A stretch of 9,123 nt of DNA, taken from the NCBI GenBank assembly GCA_900542255.1, contig UQMR01000082.1, forward strand, positions 1 through 9,123. The letters run 5' to 3'. The notes beneath the pieces were generated by a model. That model was not told where the DNA came from and ran no database searches. It saw nothing but the letters and a program-made list of their open reading frames with translations. The first letter of the stretch is position 1; each line of letters opens with the position of its first letter. Positions 1 to 5,828 of the stretch are shown here, piece by piece. Source of the DNA: an uncultured Porphyromonadaceae bacterium. GTDB lineage: Bacteria; Bacteroidota; Bacteroidia; Bacteroidales; Barnesiellaceae_A. The position numbers and the translations under genes were made by a program.

Positions 1-186
1 GCTACCGAGGTGGGGTTGGGCACCTGCTGGGTATGTAACTTCGATACCGCTCTATGTCGCGAGATACTCGGGTTGCCACCCTTTATCGAGCCAGTCGTGC
101 TTTTGCCGATAGGATACCCGGCGGCCGATAGTGTGCCGTCGCCGAAAAAACGCAAACCATTAGACGAAATTGTTGTATGGCGCTGA
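1..186 (+). CDS. Nitroreductase family protein, C-terminal fragment
   Basis: The first 61 codons form an open frame from the window edge to a TGA at 184-186; the start lies upstream. The translation contains GLGTCWVCNFD, then ILGLPPFIEPVVLLPIGYP, and ends in KKRKPLDEIVVWR. This order (GLGTCW, a predicted-affinity strand ending in P(I/L)GYP, and a K/R-rich KRKPL-EIV tail) is typical of the C-terminus of FMN-dependent NAD(P)H nitroreductases of the small Bacteroides type. Those enzymes are cytosolic flavoproteins that reduce nitro groups or quinones; the physiological substrate cannot be read from this fragment. The stop codon overlaps the ATG of the next gene by one base (TGATG), so translation is probably coupled. 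The FMN-binding N-terminus is outside the window. Confidence 0.85.
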   Translation, partial: ATEVGLGTCWVCNFDTALCREILGLPPFIEPVVLLPIGYPAADSVPSPKKRKPLDEIVVWR

Positions 187-701
187 TGAGAAAAGGCTAT
201 GTAAGACAGTTGTTGGCAGGCGCGGTGGCTGCGGTATTTTTCTTGTTGCCATCGTGCGGCGAGAACGGCTGTTACGAGAATCGCAGCAGTATTCCTCAGG
301 CCGCATTCTACGCATATAATATGCCCGACCGGGCGATTGCCATCGACTCCATCGAGGTGTACGGTGTGGGTCATAAGACCGATTCGCTCCTCGTTGAGGC
401 AGCCTCGGGTACGTCGAGCCTCTATCTGCCTTTCCGCAGCGATGCCGATACAACCCGTTATGTCATTCATTATGCCTCCCAGGCGTTGGACGATATTGCC
501 AACAATGACACCTTGACGTTTGCATATAGTCGTTTCCCCTATTTTATATCGGGCGATTGCGGTGTGGTATTCAACTACACGATTACGAGTTTTGGATATA
601 CGCGCCATTTACTCGATTCAGCAGCGCTGGTGAATCCCGAAGTGACCAACCGGGAAGCCGAAACCATTCAACTCTTTTATTATGTCGCAATCGAGGAGTA
701 A
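186..701 (+). CDS. DUF6452-like lipoprotein
   Basis: This encodes a 171-residue protein with a lipoprotein signal: basic MRKGYVRQ, a hydrophobic stretch at about residues 9-21, and the lipobox LPSC with the lipidated cysteine at 24. The mature part (CGENGCYENRSS...) is short and beta-rich, and I see no catalytic motif. Its size, layout and pairing with a DUF6048-like gene fit the Bacteroidales family DUF6452, whose function is not known to me; the family name comes from recognition, not a search. An in-frame ATG at 177 would add three residues. I prefer 186 because it overlaps the upstream TGA (TGATG) and puts the basic residues right at the N-terminus. The 3' end overlaps the next gene by 20 bases. 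The family is often next to an rRNA methyltransferase gene; here the neighbour is a nitroreductase. Confidence 0.8.
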   Translation: MRKGYVRQLLAGAVAAVFFLLPSCGENGCYENRSSIPQAAFYAYNMPDRAIAIDSIEVYGVGHKTDSLLVEAASGTSSLYLPFRSDADTTRYVIHYASQALDDIANNDTLTFAYSRFPYFISGDCGVVFNYTITSFGYTRHLLDSAALVNPEVTNREAETIQLFYYVAIEE

Positions 702-1518
702 AAGTCGTTCTGTTGCAAGGTGGTTGTTGCTGTTGTTGCTGTGTGCCTGCATGCCGGCAGGAGCACAACGTGTGATTACTCCCGTAGAGAGTAACGACTT
801 GCCTTTGGAAGTGCGGAGGCGGCAGCAAGAGCAAGCCAATCGTGTGCTGGGTGCAGATACCGTGGCGACCCCGACACCTCCCACCGAAGAGAAAGAACCC
901 AAGCACAAAGCCCCGCTCTTTGGCGGGTTGCTTCTTACGGCCGATATTGCATCGCCGGTTATGAATCTTTTCGGGCAGCAGTATGGCAATTATGAGGTGG
1001 CGCTGGAAGCCGATTTCTTTCATCGCTTTTTCCCTGTTGTAGAGATAGGTATCGGGTACGCCGACAACACCCCCGACGACAATAATTATACCTACAAATG
1101 CGCCCCTTCGTTATACGGTAGGGTAGGTATGAACTATAACTTTTTCTATAATAACGGTTCGGAGAGCTTTTTCTCCCTCGGAGCCCGTTATGGCCTTACC
1201 TATTTCTCCTATTCGTGGGACAATGTGCGCATCGACGAACCCTATTGGGGCAGCGAGGCCATCGTCTCGATACCAGGGCAGAAAGCCTTTGCACACTGGG
1301 CCGAGCTGGTGGTGGCTTTGCGGGTACAGGTATATAAGAACTTTTATATGGGATGGAGCGGTCGCTATCGTTTCATGATAGGCTGTGGCTCATCGGCCTA
1401 TGGCGAACCTATGTTTGTCCCCGGTTTCGGCCCTTCGGCAGGCGGTTTCGGCTTTACCTATACGATAGGTTATCGGTTGCCCATAGGAGGTAGTAAAGAT
1501 AAAGAAACGAAAAAGTAA
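682..1518 (+). CDS. DUF6048-like exported protein, probable outer-membrane barrel
   Basis: This encodes a 278-residue protein with a signal peptide: a basic N-terminus (MSQSRSKSRSVAR), a poly-Leu core at about 15-20, and a likely cleavage at AGA|Q after residue 28. An LCAC at 20-23 could alternatively be read as a lipobox. After a charged linker at about 35-75 the rest is a series of amphipathic, aromatic-rich strands (for example YNFFYNNG, LGARYGLTYFSY, FYMGWSGRYRF, GFGFTYTIGYRLPIGG), the pattern of an outer-membrane beta-barrel. The match to DUF6048 is from recognition of the layout and the adjacent DUF6452-like gene; no biochemical role is known to me. The start overlaps the upstream gene by 20 bases, and the downstream channel gene begins five bases after its stop, so the three are very likely co-transcribed. 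The poly-Leu segment is encoded by a tandem TTG/CTG run, which may be prone to slippage. Confidence 0.8.
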   Translation: MSQSRSKSRSVARWLLLLLLCACMPAGAQRVITPVESNDLPLEVRRRQQEQANRVLGADTVATPTPPTEEKEPKHKAPLFGGLLLTADIASPVMNLFGQQYGNYEVALEADFFHRFFPVVEIGIGYADNTPDDNNYTYKCAPSLYGRVGMNYNFFYNNGSESFFSLGARYGLTYFSYSWDNVRIDEPYWGSEAIVSIPGQKAFAHWAELVVALRVQVYKNFYMGWSGRYRFMIGCGSSAYGEPMFVPGFGPSAGGFGFTYTIGYRLPIGGSKDKETKK

Positions 1519-1523
1519 GCAAA

Positions 1524-2762
1524 ATGGAAAATTGGCGTGTCACGGTATTGCAGTGGCTGAATATAGATGCCTCGGGTTTCTCGTGGATAGAGAAACTGGC
1601 CCTTGTGATGGTTTCCTTGTTGATAATCATACTGATATACCGCTTGTGCAAGCTCATATTGCACCGGGTGGTGTTCAAGATAGTAAGAGCAACGAAAGCC
1701 ACGTGGGACGATGTGCTGTTTGACCACAAGGTACTCGATAAGGCCGTCATGATAGTACCGGCCATACTGGCTTTGGTATTTTTCCCTTTTGTTTTTGTCG
1801 ATGACCCCGGCGTTTACGATTTGGTACAACGGCTCGCATGGGTATATGTGGTAGGTGTTGTAGTCAGTACGGTGGTAACGGCTCTGACAGCGCTCTCGCA
1901 TATCTTGCATGAGAAAGAACGCATGCGCGACAAGCCCATCAAAGGGGCTATACAGATGACGCAGATTGTGGTTCTCTTGCTCGGGGTCATTGTTATGGTA
2001 AGCATCGTCATCAATAAGTCGCCGGCTTATCTGCTGACGGGGCTTGGTGCATCGGCTGCGGTGCTTATGCTGGTATTTCAAGACCTTATACTCGGGCTGG
2101 TGGCAGGCATACAGCTCTCTGTAAACAATATGATGCGTGTGGGCGACTGGGTTGTCGTTAAGGATAAGGACATCAATGGTATTGTAATAGAGATAACGCT
2201 TACCACCGTAAAGGTGCAAAACTGGGACTATACCATCTCTACCATCCAGCCGCAAGCACTGATAAACGGGTCGTTTGTCAACTGGCGCAATATGTTCGAT
2301 TCGGGCGGTCGCCGTATTGCCCGTACGATTAATATAGACCTGCGTACCGTACATTTCATGGCCGATGATGAGGTTGCCCGTTGGAAGAACGACCCTTTAT
2401 TGGCCGAGTATATAGCCGACATGCGCAAGCGTATGGCCGAGGCTCGTGACAAGGGTGATGAGGTAACGGCCCGTTCGTTGCGCCTGACGAACCTCGGGCT
2501 TTTCCGTATATATCTTCAAAACTATATCTCATCGCTCTCCTCATTCAATGGCAGTTTTATCTCTATGGTGCGGCTTATGGAGCCAACCGAGAACGGCGTG
2601 CCTATGCAAATCTACTTCTTTACGGCACAAACGTCGTGGGTAGAGTACGAAAGAGAGCAGTCGGCTCTTTTTGAGCACATCTTTTCTATCGTACCCGAAT
2701 TTGACTTGCGTCTTTTCCAAGCTCCTACGGGTGACGATATCCGTGCCTGCATCAGGTCATAA
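1524..2762 (+). CDS. YbdG-type MscS-family mechanosensitive channel
   Basis: This 412-residue inner-membrane protein would form a tension-gated channel that releases solutes on hypo-osmotic shock. Its size is close to E. coli YbdG (about 415 residues). Hydrophobic segments lie at about 22-45, 72-92, 102-123 and 145-163. A Gly/Ala-rich pore-lining helix follows at about 170-197, containing GLGASAAVLMLVFQD and GLVAGIQL. The MscS beta-domain comes next with VGDWVVV (206-212), VIEITLTTVKVQNWD (221-235) and SFVNWRNM (250-257). GGRRIARTINID, and late in the protein GVPMQIYFFT, are characteristic of the YbdG branch rather than of small MscS. The gene starts five bases after the DUF6048-like gene and ends just before a strong hairpin, so it is probably the last gene of the operon. 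The ATG lies in an A-rich leader without a Shine-Dalgarno site, as expected in Bacteroidota. Confidence 0.93.
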   Translation: MENWRVTVLQWLNIDASGFSWIEKLALVMVSLLIIILIYRLCKLILHRVVFKIVRATKATWDDVLFDHKVLDKAVMIVPAILALVFFPFVFVDDPGVYDLVQRLAWVYVVGVVVSTVVTALTALSHILHEKERMRDKPIKGAIQMTQIVVLLLGVIVMVSIVINKSPAYLLTGLGASAAVLMLVFQDLILGLVAGIQLSVNNMMRVGDWVVVKDKDINGIVIEITLTTVKVQNWDYTISTIQPQALINGSFVNWRNMFDSGGRRIARTINIDLRTVHFMADDEVARWKNDPLLAEYIADMRKRMAEARDKGDEVTARSLRLTNLGLFRIYLQNYISSLSSFNGSFISMVRLMEPTENGVPMQIYFFTAQTSWVEYEREQSALFEHIFSIVPEFDLRLFQAPTGDDIRACIRS

Positions 2763-2764
2763 GG

Positions 2765-2812
2765 CAACAAGGCTGCGCTTCGTGCATGACGGGGCGCAGC
2801 CTTGTTGTAATA
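2765..2812. terminator. Bidirectional hairpin terminator between convergent genes
   Basis: A perfect 14-bp inverted repeat pairs 2765-2778 (CAACAAGGCTGCGC) with 2794-2807, around a 15-base loop. It starts three bases after the stop of the mechanosensitive channel gene and lies 23 bases beyond the stop of the oppositely oriented SPOR gene. On the + strand it is followed by TAATAATCTCTCTTT, a weak U-tract. The long GC-rich stem and the tail-to-tail position support termination in both directions. Confidence 0.8.
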
Positions 2813-2830
2813 ATCTCTCTTTATATCCTG

Positions 2831-3316
2831 TTATCTCTGTATCAGGAACCAGGGGTCTTTGATATAAGACGAGGGGTATTGTTGCGTAATCTTGTAGCGG
2901 GCTTCGTTGGCTTCTTCGCGGGTGGCGAAACTGCATGCAATTACCCGATACATGCCTTGGGCATTCTGTGCCACAAAGGCGGGATAACCGTCGGCGCGTA
3001 AACGGTCGCGCTGGCTGTATGCGTTGGTACGTTGTATGTAGCTGCCTACCACTACGTTGAAGGTGTTCATGGTTCCCTCATCGAGAACATTTACGTGCTC
3101 GGTGCGTTCTGTGGCAGGTTGTTGCGTCACAATGGGCTGTACTTCGGTAATAGCATCTTCGGTGGGAGGCACTTCCGATACGATAGGTTTCTCTACGGCA
3201 GCGGCCATAGCCTTCTCGTAAGCCTCTTTGGTGGCTTGCTGGCTGGGCTTGCACGATGCCATGCTTACTAACATGAGCGCAATACCGCTCCATATAGCTG
3301 TTTTCTTCATTGTCAT
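2831..3316 (-). CDS. SPOR-domain lipoprotein
   Basis: This encodes a 161-residue lipoprotein. A signal peptide at residues 1-21 ends in the lipobox MASC with the lipidated cysteine at 22. A Pro/Gln/Thr/Glu-rich linker (about 25-82) leads to a C-terminal SPOR domain (about 86-160: FNVVVGSY, YPAFVAQNAQGMYRVIACSF, a helix with EEANEARYKI, then DPWFLIQR). SPOR domains bind glycan strands of peptidoglycan stripped of stem peptides and often direct proteins to the division site, so the likely role is a small envelope protein tethered to a membrane and touching the cell wall. The frame is open further upstream to a TTG at 3337, but that codon lies inside the TAnnTTTG promoter box, so it cannot be the start. 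ATG at 3316 and ATG at 3310 (ATG-ACA-ATG-AAG) remain possible; I chose the first. The gene is probably monocistronic. Confidence 0.9.
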   Translation of the reverse strand: MTMKKTAIWSGIALMLVSMASCKPSQQATKEAYEKAMAAAVEKPIVSEVPPTEDAITEVQPIVTQQPATERTEHVNVLDEGTMNTFNVVVGSYIQRTNAYSQRDRLRADGYPAFVAQNAQGMYRVIACSFATREEANEARYKITQQYPSSYIKDPWFLIQR

Positions 3317-3334
3317 GCTTTTTTGGTTCGGGTG

Positions 3335-3366
3335 CAAAGGTAAGATATTTGACAGGGATTTGCAAC
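3335..3366 (-). promoter_or_regulatory. Bacteroidota-type promoter of the SPOR gene
   Basis: On the - strand the -7 box TACCTTTG (3335-3342) is an exact match to TAnnTTTG. It is preceded, after a 20-base spacer, by GTTG (3363-3366) at the -33 position. Transcription would begin only about 12-15 bases before the ATG at 3316, giving a very short leader (CACCCGAACCAAAAAAGC region). Confidence 0.75.
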
Positions 3367-3408
3367 AGCGCGCTATCGCATACCGTTATTTTGTGACAAG
3401 AGGATTGC

Positions 3409-3434
3409 AGCCCCCAATGTTACGGGGCTTTTAT
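3409..3434. terminator. Short hairpin after the DUF308 gene
   Basis: A 6-bp stem, AGCCCC (3409-3414) with GGGGCT (3424-3429), lies directly beyond the stop codon of the - strand DUF308 gene. The T-run (TTTTATT) follows it on the + strand, where no gene precedes it. On the - strand, the direction that needs termination, the following bases are not U-rich. It is a plausible but weak terminator. Confidence 0.4.
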
Positions 3435-3958
3435 TGCCTGAATTTGATATAATAGATAAGCTCGCTTACTCCGTATGCGATAGAGCCGATGCCGAATACG
3501 GCTACCATCACGGCCTTGGTGATAGAGAGCGGGTTGAAGAAGAGTAGTATGCCGGTGATGAGAATCAGTATGGGCAGTATATAGTATCCTATCGGGATGC
3601 TGCGATGCAGCAGCGAGAGGAATATAATCTCATATATTCCGGCAAATACGAGTGACGCAGCCAGCAGGTATATGAATATCTTTGCTACCGTAGCCGGAAA
3701 GCATATAATGGCAACTCCTGCCAATATGCTTAGCGTCGCAAGCATCGGGAAGCGCAAGGTGCTGTTGCGGCGATTGCGGCGGCTTTTGTCGGAATGCTCT
3801 ATGAGGTAGCGTATCACTTGTATGATACCGGGTATAAGCAAGGTGAGTCCCAGAACAATGGCGATGTAATGCAACGCATAGTCGGGGAATGCAATCATGA
3901 AAATGCCTAAGACGAAGGCAAGGATTATATGTATCAAAGGGTTATACATGGGTTTCAT
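3431..3958 (-). CDS. DUF308 (HdeD-like) membrane protein
   Basis: This encodes a 175-residue polytopic membrane protein with six hydrophobic segments at about 9-23, 29-49, 71-87, 92-114, 124-141 and 147-171. The sequence falls into three two-helix hairpins with recurring (V/I)LG, F(N/P)P and G..E(I/L)I features (IVLGLTLLIPGIIQ, AGIYEIIFLS, GVSELIYYI). This is the repeated pattern of DUF308, the family that includes the acid-resistance protein HdeD; the molecular activity is not established and no catalytic motif is visible. A basic loop between helices 2 and 3 (KSRRNRRN, 58-65) suggests that this loop faces the cytoplasm. The frame extends upstream to an ATG at 4003, very near the predicted transcription start. 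I prefer the ATG at 3958, preceded by an A/T-rich stretch (TTAATAACAA); ATG 3949 is an alternative. No close co-directional partner suggests an operon. Confidence 0.82.
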   Translation of the reverse strand: MKPMYNPLIHIILAFVLGIFMIAFPDYALHYIAIVLGLTLLIPGIIQVIRYLIEHSDKSRRNRRNSTLRFPMLATLSILAGVAIICFPATVAKIFIYLLAASLVFAGIYEIIFLSLLHRSIPIGYYILPILILITGILLFFNPLSITKAVMVAVFGIGSIAYGVSELIYYIKFRQ

Positions 3959-4019
3959 AGCAGTTGTTATTAATGGGCGGGGTACATCGCATGGCCGCCG
4001 CATGGTTATGTTCTGAAAT

Positions 4020-4027
4020 CAAAGGTA
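4020..4027 (-). promoter_or_regulatory. TAnnTTTG box upstream of the DUF308 gene
   Basis: TACCTTTG on the - strand is an exact match to the Bacteroidota -7 consensus, identical to that of the SPOR gene. No clear TTTG/TTG is seen at the -33 position. The box lies between the metallophosphoesterase stop (4056) and the DUF308 start, giving a leader of about 50 bases. It also forms part of an inverted repeat (4023-4028 with 4043-4048). Confidence 0.5.
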
Positions 4028-4055
4028 GCCATTTCTTTTTATCTACCTCTCTGTT

Positions 4056-4565
4056 TTACAATTTTTTGCTATCATTGTCGCTCAATTCAATCACTTCGAG
4101 GTCGCTGAATTTGCCGCACTCTATATTGAAGCGTACCAGCGTGCGTGTTTTATGGAACCCGTATCTGCCGGCAGCTCCGGGATTGATATGCAGGCAGTCG
4201 AGAGTCTTGTCATACATCACCTTCAAGATATGAGAGTGCCCTGTGACAAAGAGGCGGGGTGGGCGGCGGTATATTTCAGGTACGACATCCGGAGCATAAT
4301 GTCCCGGGTAGCCCCCTATGTGAGTCATCCACACGTCGGCGCCCTCGATGGAGAAACGCAGGTGACGCGACGTGCGCAAGCGTATCTCTTGCCCGTCTAT
4401 GTTGCCATATACGGCACGTACCGGTTTTATCGATTCCAGATAGTCCAGCACCTCGCTGCTGCCTATGTCGCCGGCATGCCATATTTCGTCGCACTCGGCA
4501 AAATATTTTTCATACCGCGAGTCGCAATATCCGTGAGTGTCTGAGAGTAATCCTATTCGTTTCAT
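4056..4565 (-). CDS. YfcE/MJ0936-type metallophosphoesterase
   Basis: This encodes a 169-residue cytosolic calcineurin-like phosphoesterase of the small single-domain YfcE/MJ0936 class, which hydrolyses phosphodiester bonds with two metal ions; the natural substrate is unknown. All metal-site motifs can be seen: SDTHG (Asp9, His11), AGDIG (Asp33), YGNID (Asn55), MTHIGG (His82) and TGHSH (His110, His112). The closing NPGAAG (128-133) is also typical of the family. The protein has the family's normal length and no added domain or signal peptide. The start ATG at 4565 lies eight residues before the first ligand, as in homologues. The gene is preceded by its own promoter box (4621-4628) and followed by a separate promoter for the DUF308 gene, so it is probably transcribed alone, possibly with read-through. 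Confidence 0.93.
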   Translation of the reverse strand: MKRIGLLSDTHGYCDSRYEKYFAECDEIWHAGDIGSSEVLDYLESIKPVRAVYGNIDGQEIRLRTSRHLRFSIEGADVWMTHIGGYPGHYAPDVVPEIYRRPPRLFVTGHSHILKVMYDKTLDCLHINPGAAGRYGFHKTRTLVRFNIECGKFSDLEVIELSDNDSKKL

Positions 4566-4857
4566 CTTTGTGCTTGTTGTGGAAAAACAACGTTATAGCC
4601 CATGATTGCTACATCCGGGGCAAAGATAGTGTAAATAGTGAATAGAACTTTTCATATGGCAGGCGTTTCGGTATGCTTTTCTACCGGTGGCTCGCCTGTG
4701 CGTACCCCCAGTCTATGGGCTGCTGTGTGTCGCACGTTTTACATCGCAGGGCTATTTTATTAGTTACAAGCCCTTTGCAGAGATGAGCCCCCCTGCAAGA
4801 GAGAAAACGTTCCTGTGGCGGGGTTGTAACCGGCGTGAAAAACTTCTTGCGAAACAC
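4566..4857. other. Intergenic region between the phosphoesterase and tRNA-Gly
   Basis: About 290 bases without a believable gene. The left end holds the phosphoesterase promoter box. The middle has inverted repeats: AGGGCT (4748-4753) with AGCCCT (4769-4774), and TTGCAG (4775-4780) with CTGCAA (4793-4798). A GGTTGTAACC palindrome lies at about 4823-4832. Frames that open here run through the tRNA and show no protein-family features. I cannot assign a function to the stretch 4629-4857. Confidence 0.5.
4621..4628 (-). promoter_or_regulatory. TAnnTTTG box upstream of the metallophosphoesterase gene
   Basis: TATCTTTG on the - strand matches the Bacteroidota -7 consensus and lies 56 bases upstream of the ATG. 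The -33 position has no convincing TTTG. The leader would be about 45-50 bases and contains an inverted repeat GTTGTTTTTCCACAAC close to the start. Confidence 0.5.
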
Positions 4858-4887
4858 TTGCTATACCCGAAAAATGGTGTATATTTG
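4858..4887 (+). promoter_or_regulatory. Promoter of tRNA-Gly
   Basis: TTG (4858-4860) is followed by a 19-base spacer and TATATTTG (4880-4887), an exact TAnnTTTG box. The tRNA starts 22 bases after the box, so transcription would begin some 15 bases before the mature 5' end and leave a short leader for RNase P to remove. It is the best-spaced promoter in the window along with that of rplY. Confidence 0.8.
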
Positions 4888-4909
4888 CACCCGTTAAACA
4901 AAGCAATAT

Positions 4910-4982
4910 GCGGCAGTAGCTCAGTTGGTAGAGCATCAGCTTCCCAAGCTGAGGGTCGCGAGTTCGAGCCTCGTTTGCCGCT
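4910..4982 (+). tRNA. tRNA-Gly (anticodon CCC)
   Basis: The 73 bases fold into a full cloverleaf. The acceptor stem pairs GCGGCAG with TTGCCGC (one G-U). The D arm is GCTC-AGTTGGTA-GAGC. The anticodon stem is TCAGC/GCTGA with loop TTCCCAA. The variable loop is GGGTC, and the T arm is GCGAG-TTCGAGC-CTCGT. Anticodon CCC reads the glycine codon GGG, and discriminator base T73 is the usual one for bacterial tRNA-Gly. The 3' CCA is not encoded and must be added by the nucleotidyltransferase. It forms a single-gene unit with its own promoter and terminator. I see no repeat of its 3' end elsewhere in the window, so nothing suggests an integrated element here. Confidence 0.97.
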
Positions 4983-4991
4983 CTGTGGTTT

Positions 4992-5039
4992 GCGCACCGA
5001 TAACCCGATAAGGTTGTCGGTGCGTTATTATTATCTCTT
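4992..5039 (+). terminator. Intrinsic terminator of tRNA-Gly
   Basis: Ten bases after the tRNA, CGCACCGATAACC (4993-5005) pairs with GGTTGTCGGTGCG (5012-5024) in a 13-bp stem with a single G-U pair and a 6-base loop. It is followed by a T-rich tail (TTATTATTATCTCTTT). Confidence 0.85.
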
Positions 5040-5070
5040 TATTACATCGGACGCGGGAAGCCGGTGGTAT

Positions 5071-5110
5071 AAAAAAGAACCGGATATGTTGCTCACGCAA
5101 GATCCGGTTC
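5071..5110 (-). terminator. Intrinsic terminator of the superoxide dismutase gene
   Basis: On the - strand GAACCGGAT (complement of 5102-5110) pairs with ATCCGGTTC (complement of 5077-5085) in a perfect 9-bp stem, followed at once by six T's (5071-5076). The 16-base loop can form a second stem, TTGC (5089-5092) with GCAA (5097-5100), so the structure is a two-tier hairpin. It lies 136 bases past the superoxide dismutase stop, tail to tail with the tRNA terminator. No other - strand gene lies between, so it implies a long 3' untranslated region. Confidence 0.75.
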
Positions 5111-5246
5111 AAGGAATTCATCACATTATGCTTATAAAAGTGCTATAGAGAGTATTACGCTCACGCGCAATAATTGGTTTATGCCATATTGTGCTTTTGC
5201 GAGACGCGGGCACATGGAAAAGGGTTATGGTATTTTGCGAGGCGTT

Positions 5247-5828
5247 TTAGACGTATCGTTTTTCTATTACGGTCCAGTCGATAATGTCCCACAGGCGGTT
5301 TATGTATTCGGCTCTACGATTGCGGTAGTCGATGTAGTAGGCATGTTCCCATACATCGAACGCAAGCAAGGGAGTCAGCCCCCGTAACAGGGGAGTGCCG
5401 GCATTGCTCTCGGGTAAAATGGTAAGTTCGCCCTTCTCGTCGGTACAGAGCCATAACCATCCTGAGCCGAAAAGGTTCACAGCCTCGGCCTCGAAAAGTT
5501 CCTGGAAACGCCCAAACGAGCCCCATTGCTTCTCTATTGCGGCAGCCAATCTGCCTTTCGGAGCATGGTGAGCATTCGGCGAAAAGGAGGCGAAATAGAA
5601 GAGATGATTCCACGCCTGGGCCGCATTGTTGAAAAGCGCGCCATCGGATGTCTTCACGATGGTTTCGAGCGGGAGCGCCTCATACGATGTCCCTTCAATA
5701 AGTGCATTGAGCTTGTCGATATAGGCTTGGGTATGTTTCCCGTAGTGGAAAGAAATAGTTTCGGCGCTGATAACGGGGGAGAGGTCGCTATCGCTGTAAG
5801 GCAAAGGAGGCAACTGATATTTTTTCAT
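5247..5828 (-). CDS. sodB: Fe/Mn superoxide dismutase
   Basis: This encodes a 193-residue cytosolic enzyme that converts superoxide to oxygen and hydrogen peroxide; E. coli SodB has the same length. Metal ligands are His28 (SFHYGKH), His75 (AWNH), Asp158 and His162 (DVWEH). Tyr36-region helix residues, FNNAAQ with Gln71 as the second-sphere hydrogen-bond donor, FGSGWLWL (120-127), NAGTPL (142-147) and HAYYIDYRN (162-170) are all present. Gln71 in the N-terminal half is the iron-type arrangement. The residue two before the ligand Asp is Ala156, where iron-specific SodB has Thr and the cambialistic Porphyromonas enzyme has Gly, so metal preference is uncertain. The frame is open upstream to 5915, but family alignment starts at MKKYQLPPLPY (ATG 5828), after an A/T-rich leader. 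It is transcribed alone, divergent from rplY. The symbol is by similarity; many Bacteroides call this gene sod or sodB. Confidence 0.96.
   Translation of the reverse strand: MKKYQLPPLPYSDSDLSPVISAETISFHYGKHTQAYIDKLNALIEGTSYEALPLETIVKTSDGALFNNAAQAWNHLFYFASFSPNAHHAPKGRLAAAIEKQWGSFGRFQELFEAEAVNLFGSGWLWLCTDEKGELTILPESNAGTPLLRGLTPLLAFDVWEHAYYIDYRNRRAEYINRLWDIIDWTVIEKRYV

Noticed and set aside
723..742. TTG/CTG tandem run as a phase-variation repeat
   Set aside because: It is short, interrupted and made of in-frame Leu codons of a signal peptide, so length changes by whole units would not switch the gene off.
583..1023. - strand open frame opposite the DUF6452-like and DUF6048-like genes
   Set aside because: The poly-Gln run is the reverse of the Leu-rich signal peptide codons, and the product has no recognisable domain.
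1470..2354. Long - strand open frame (294 codons) opposite the mechanosensitive channel gene
   Set aside because: It lies antisense to a clearly recognised gene, its product is rich in His, Tyr and Arg with no known motif, and no promoter or partner supports it.
4910..4982. tRNA-Gly as an integration site for a mobile element
   Set aside because: No direct repeat of the tRNA 3' end, no integrase gene and no change in gene content on either side within the window.
4687..5148. Open frames on both strands across the tRNA-Gly gene (also 4764-4997 on the - strand)
   Set aside because: Both read straight through the tRNA. The - strand product contains RPSAWEADALPTELLPH, a well-known spurious translation of tRNA genes, and neither has family features or a sensible start.
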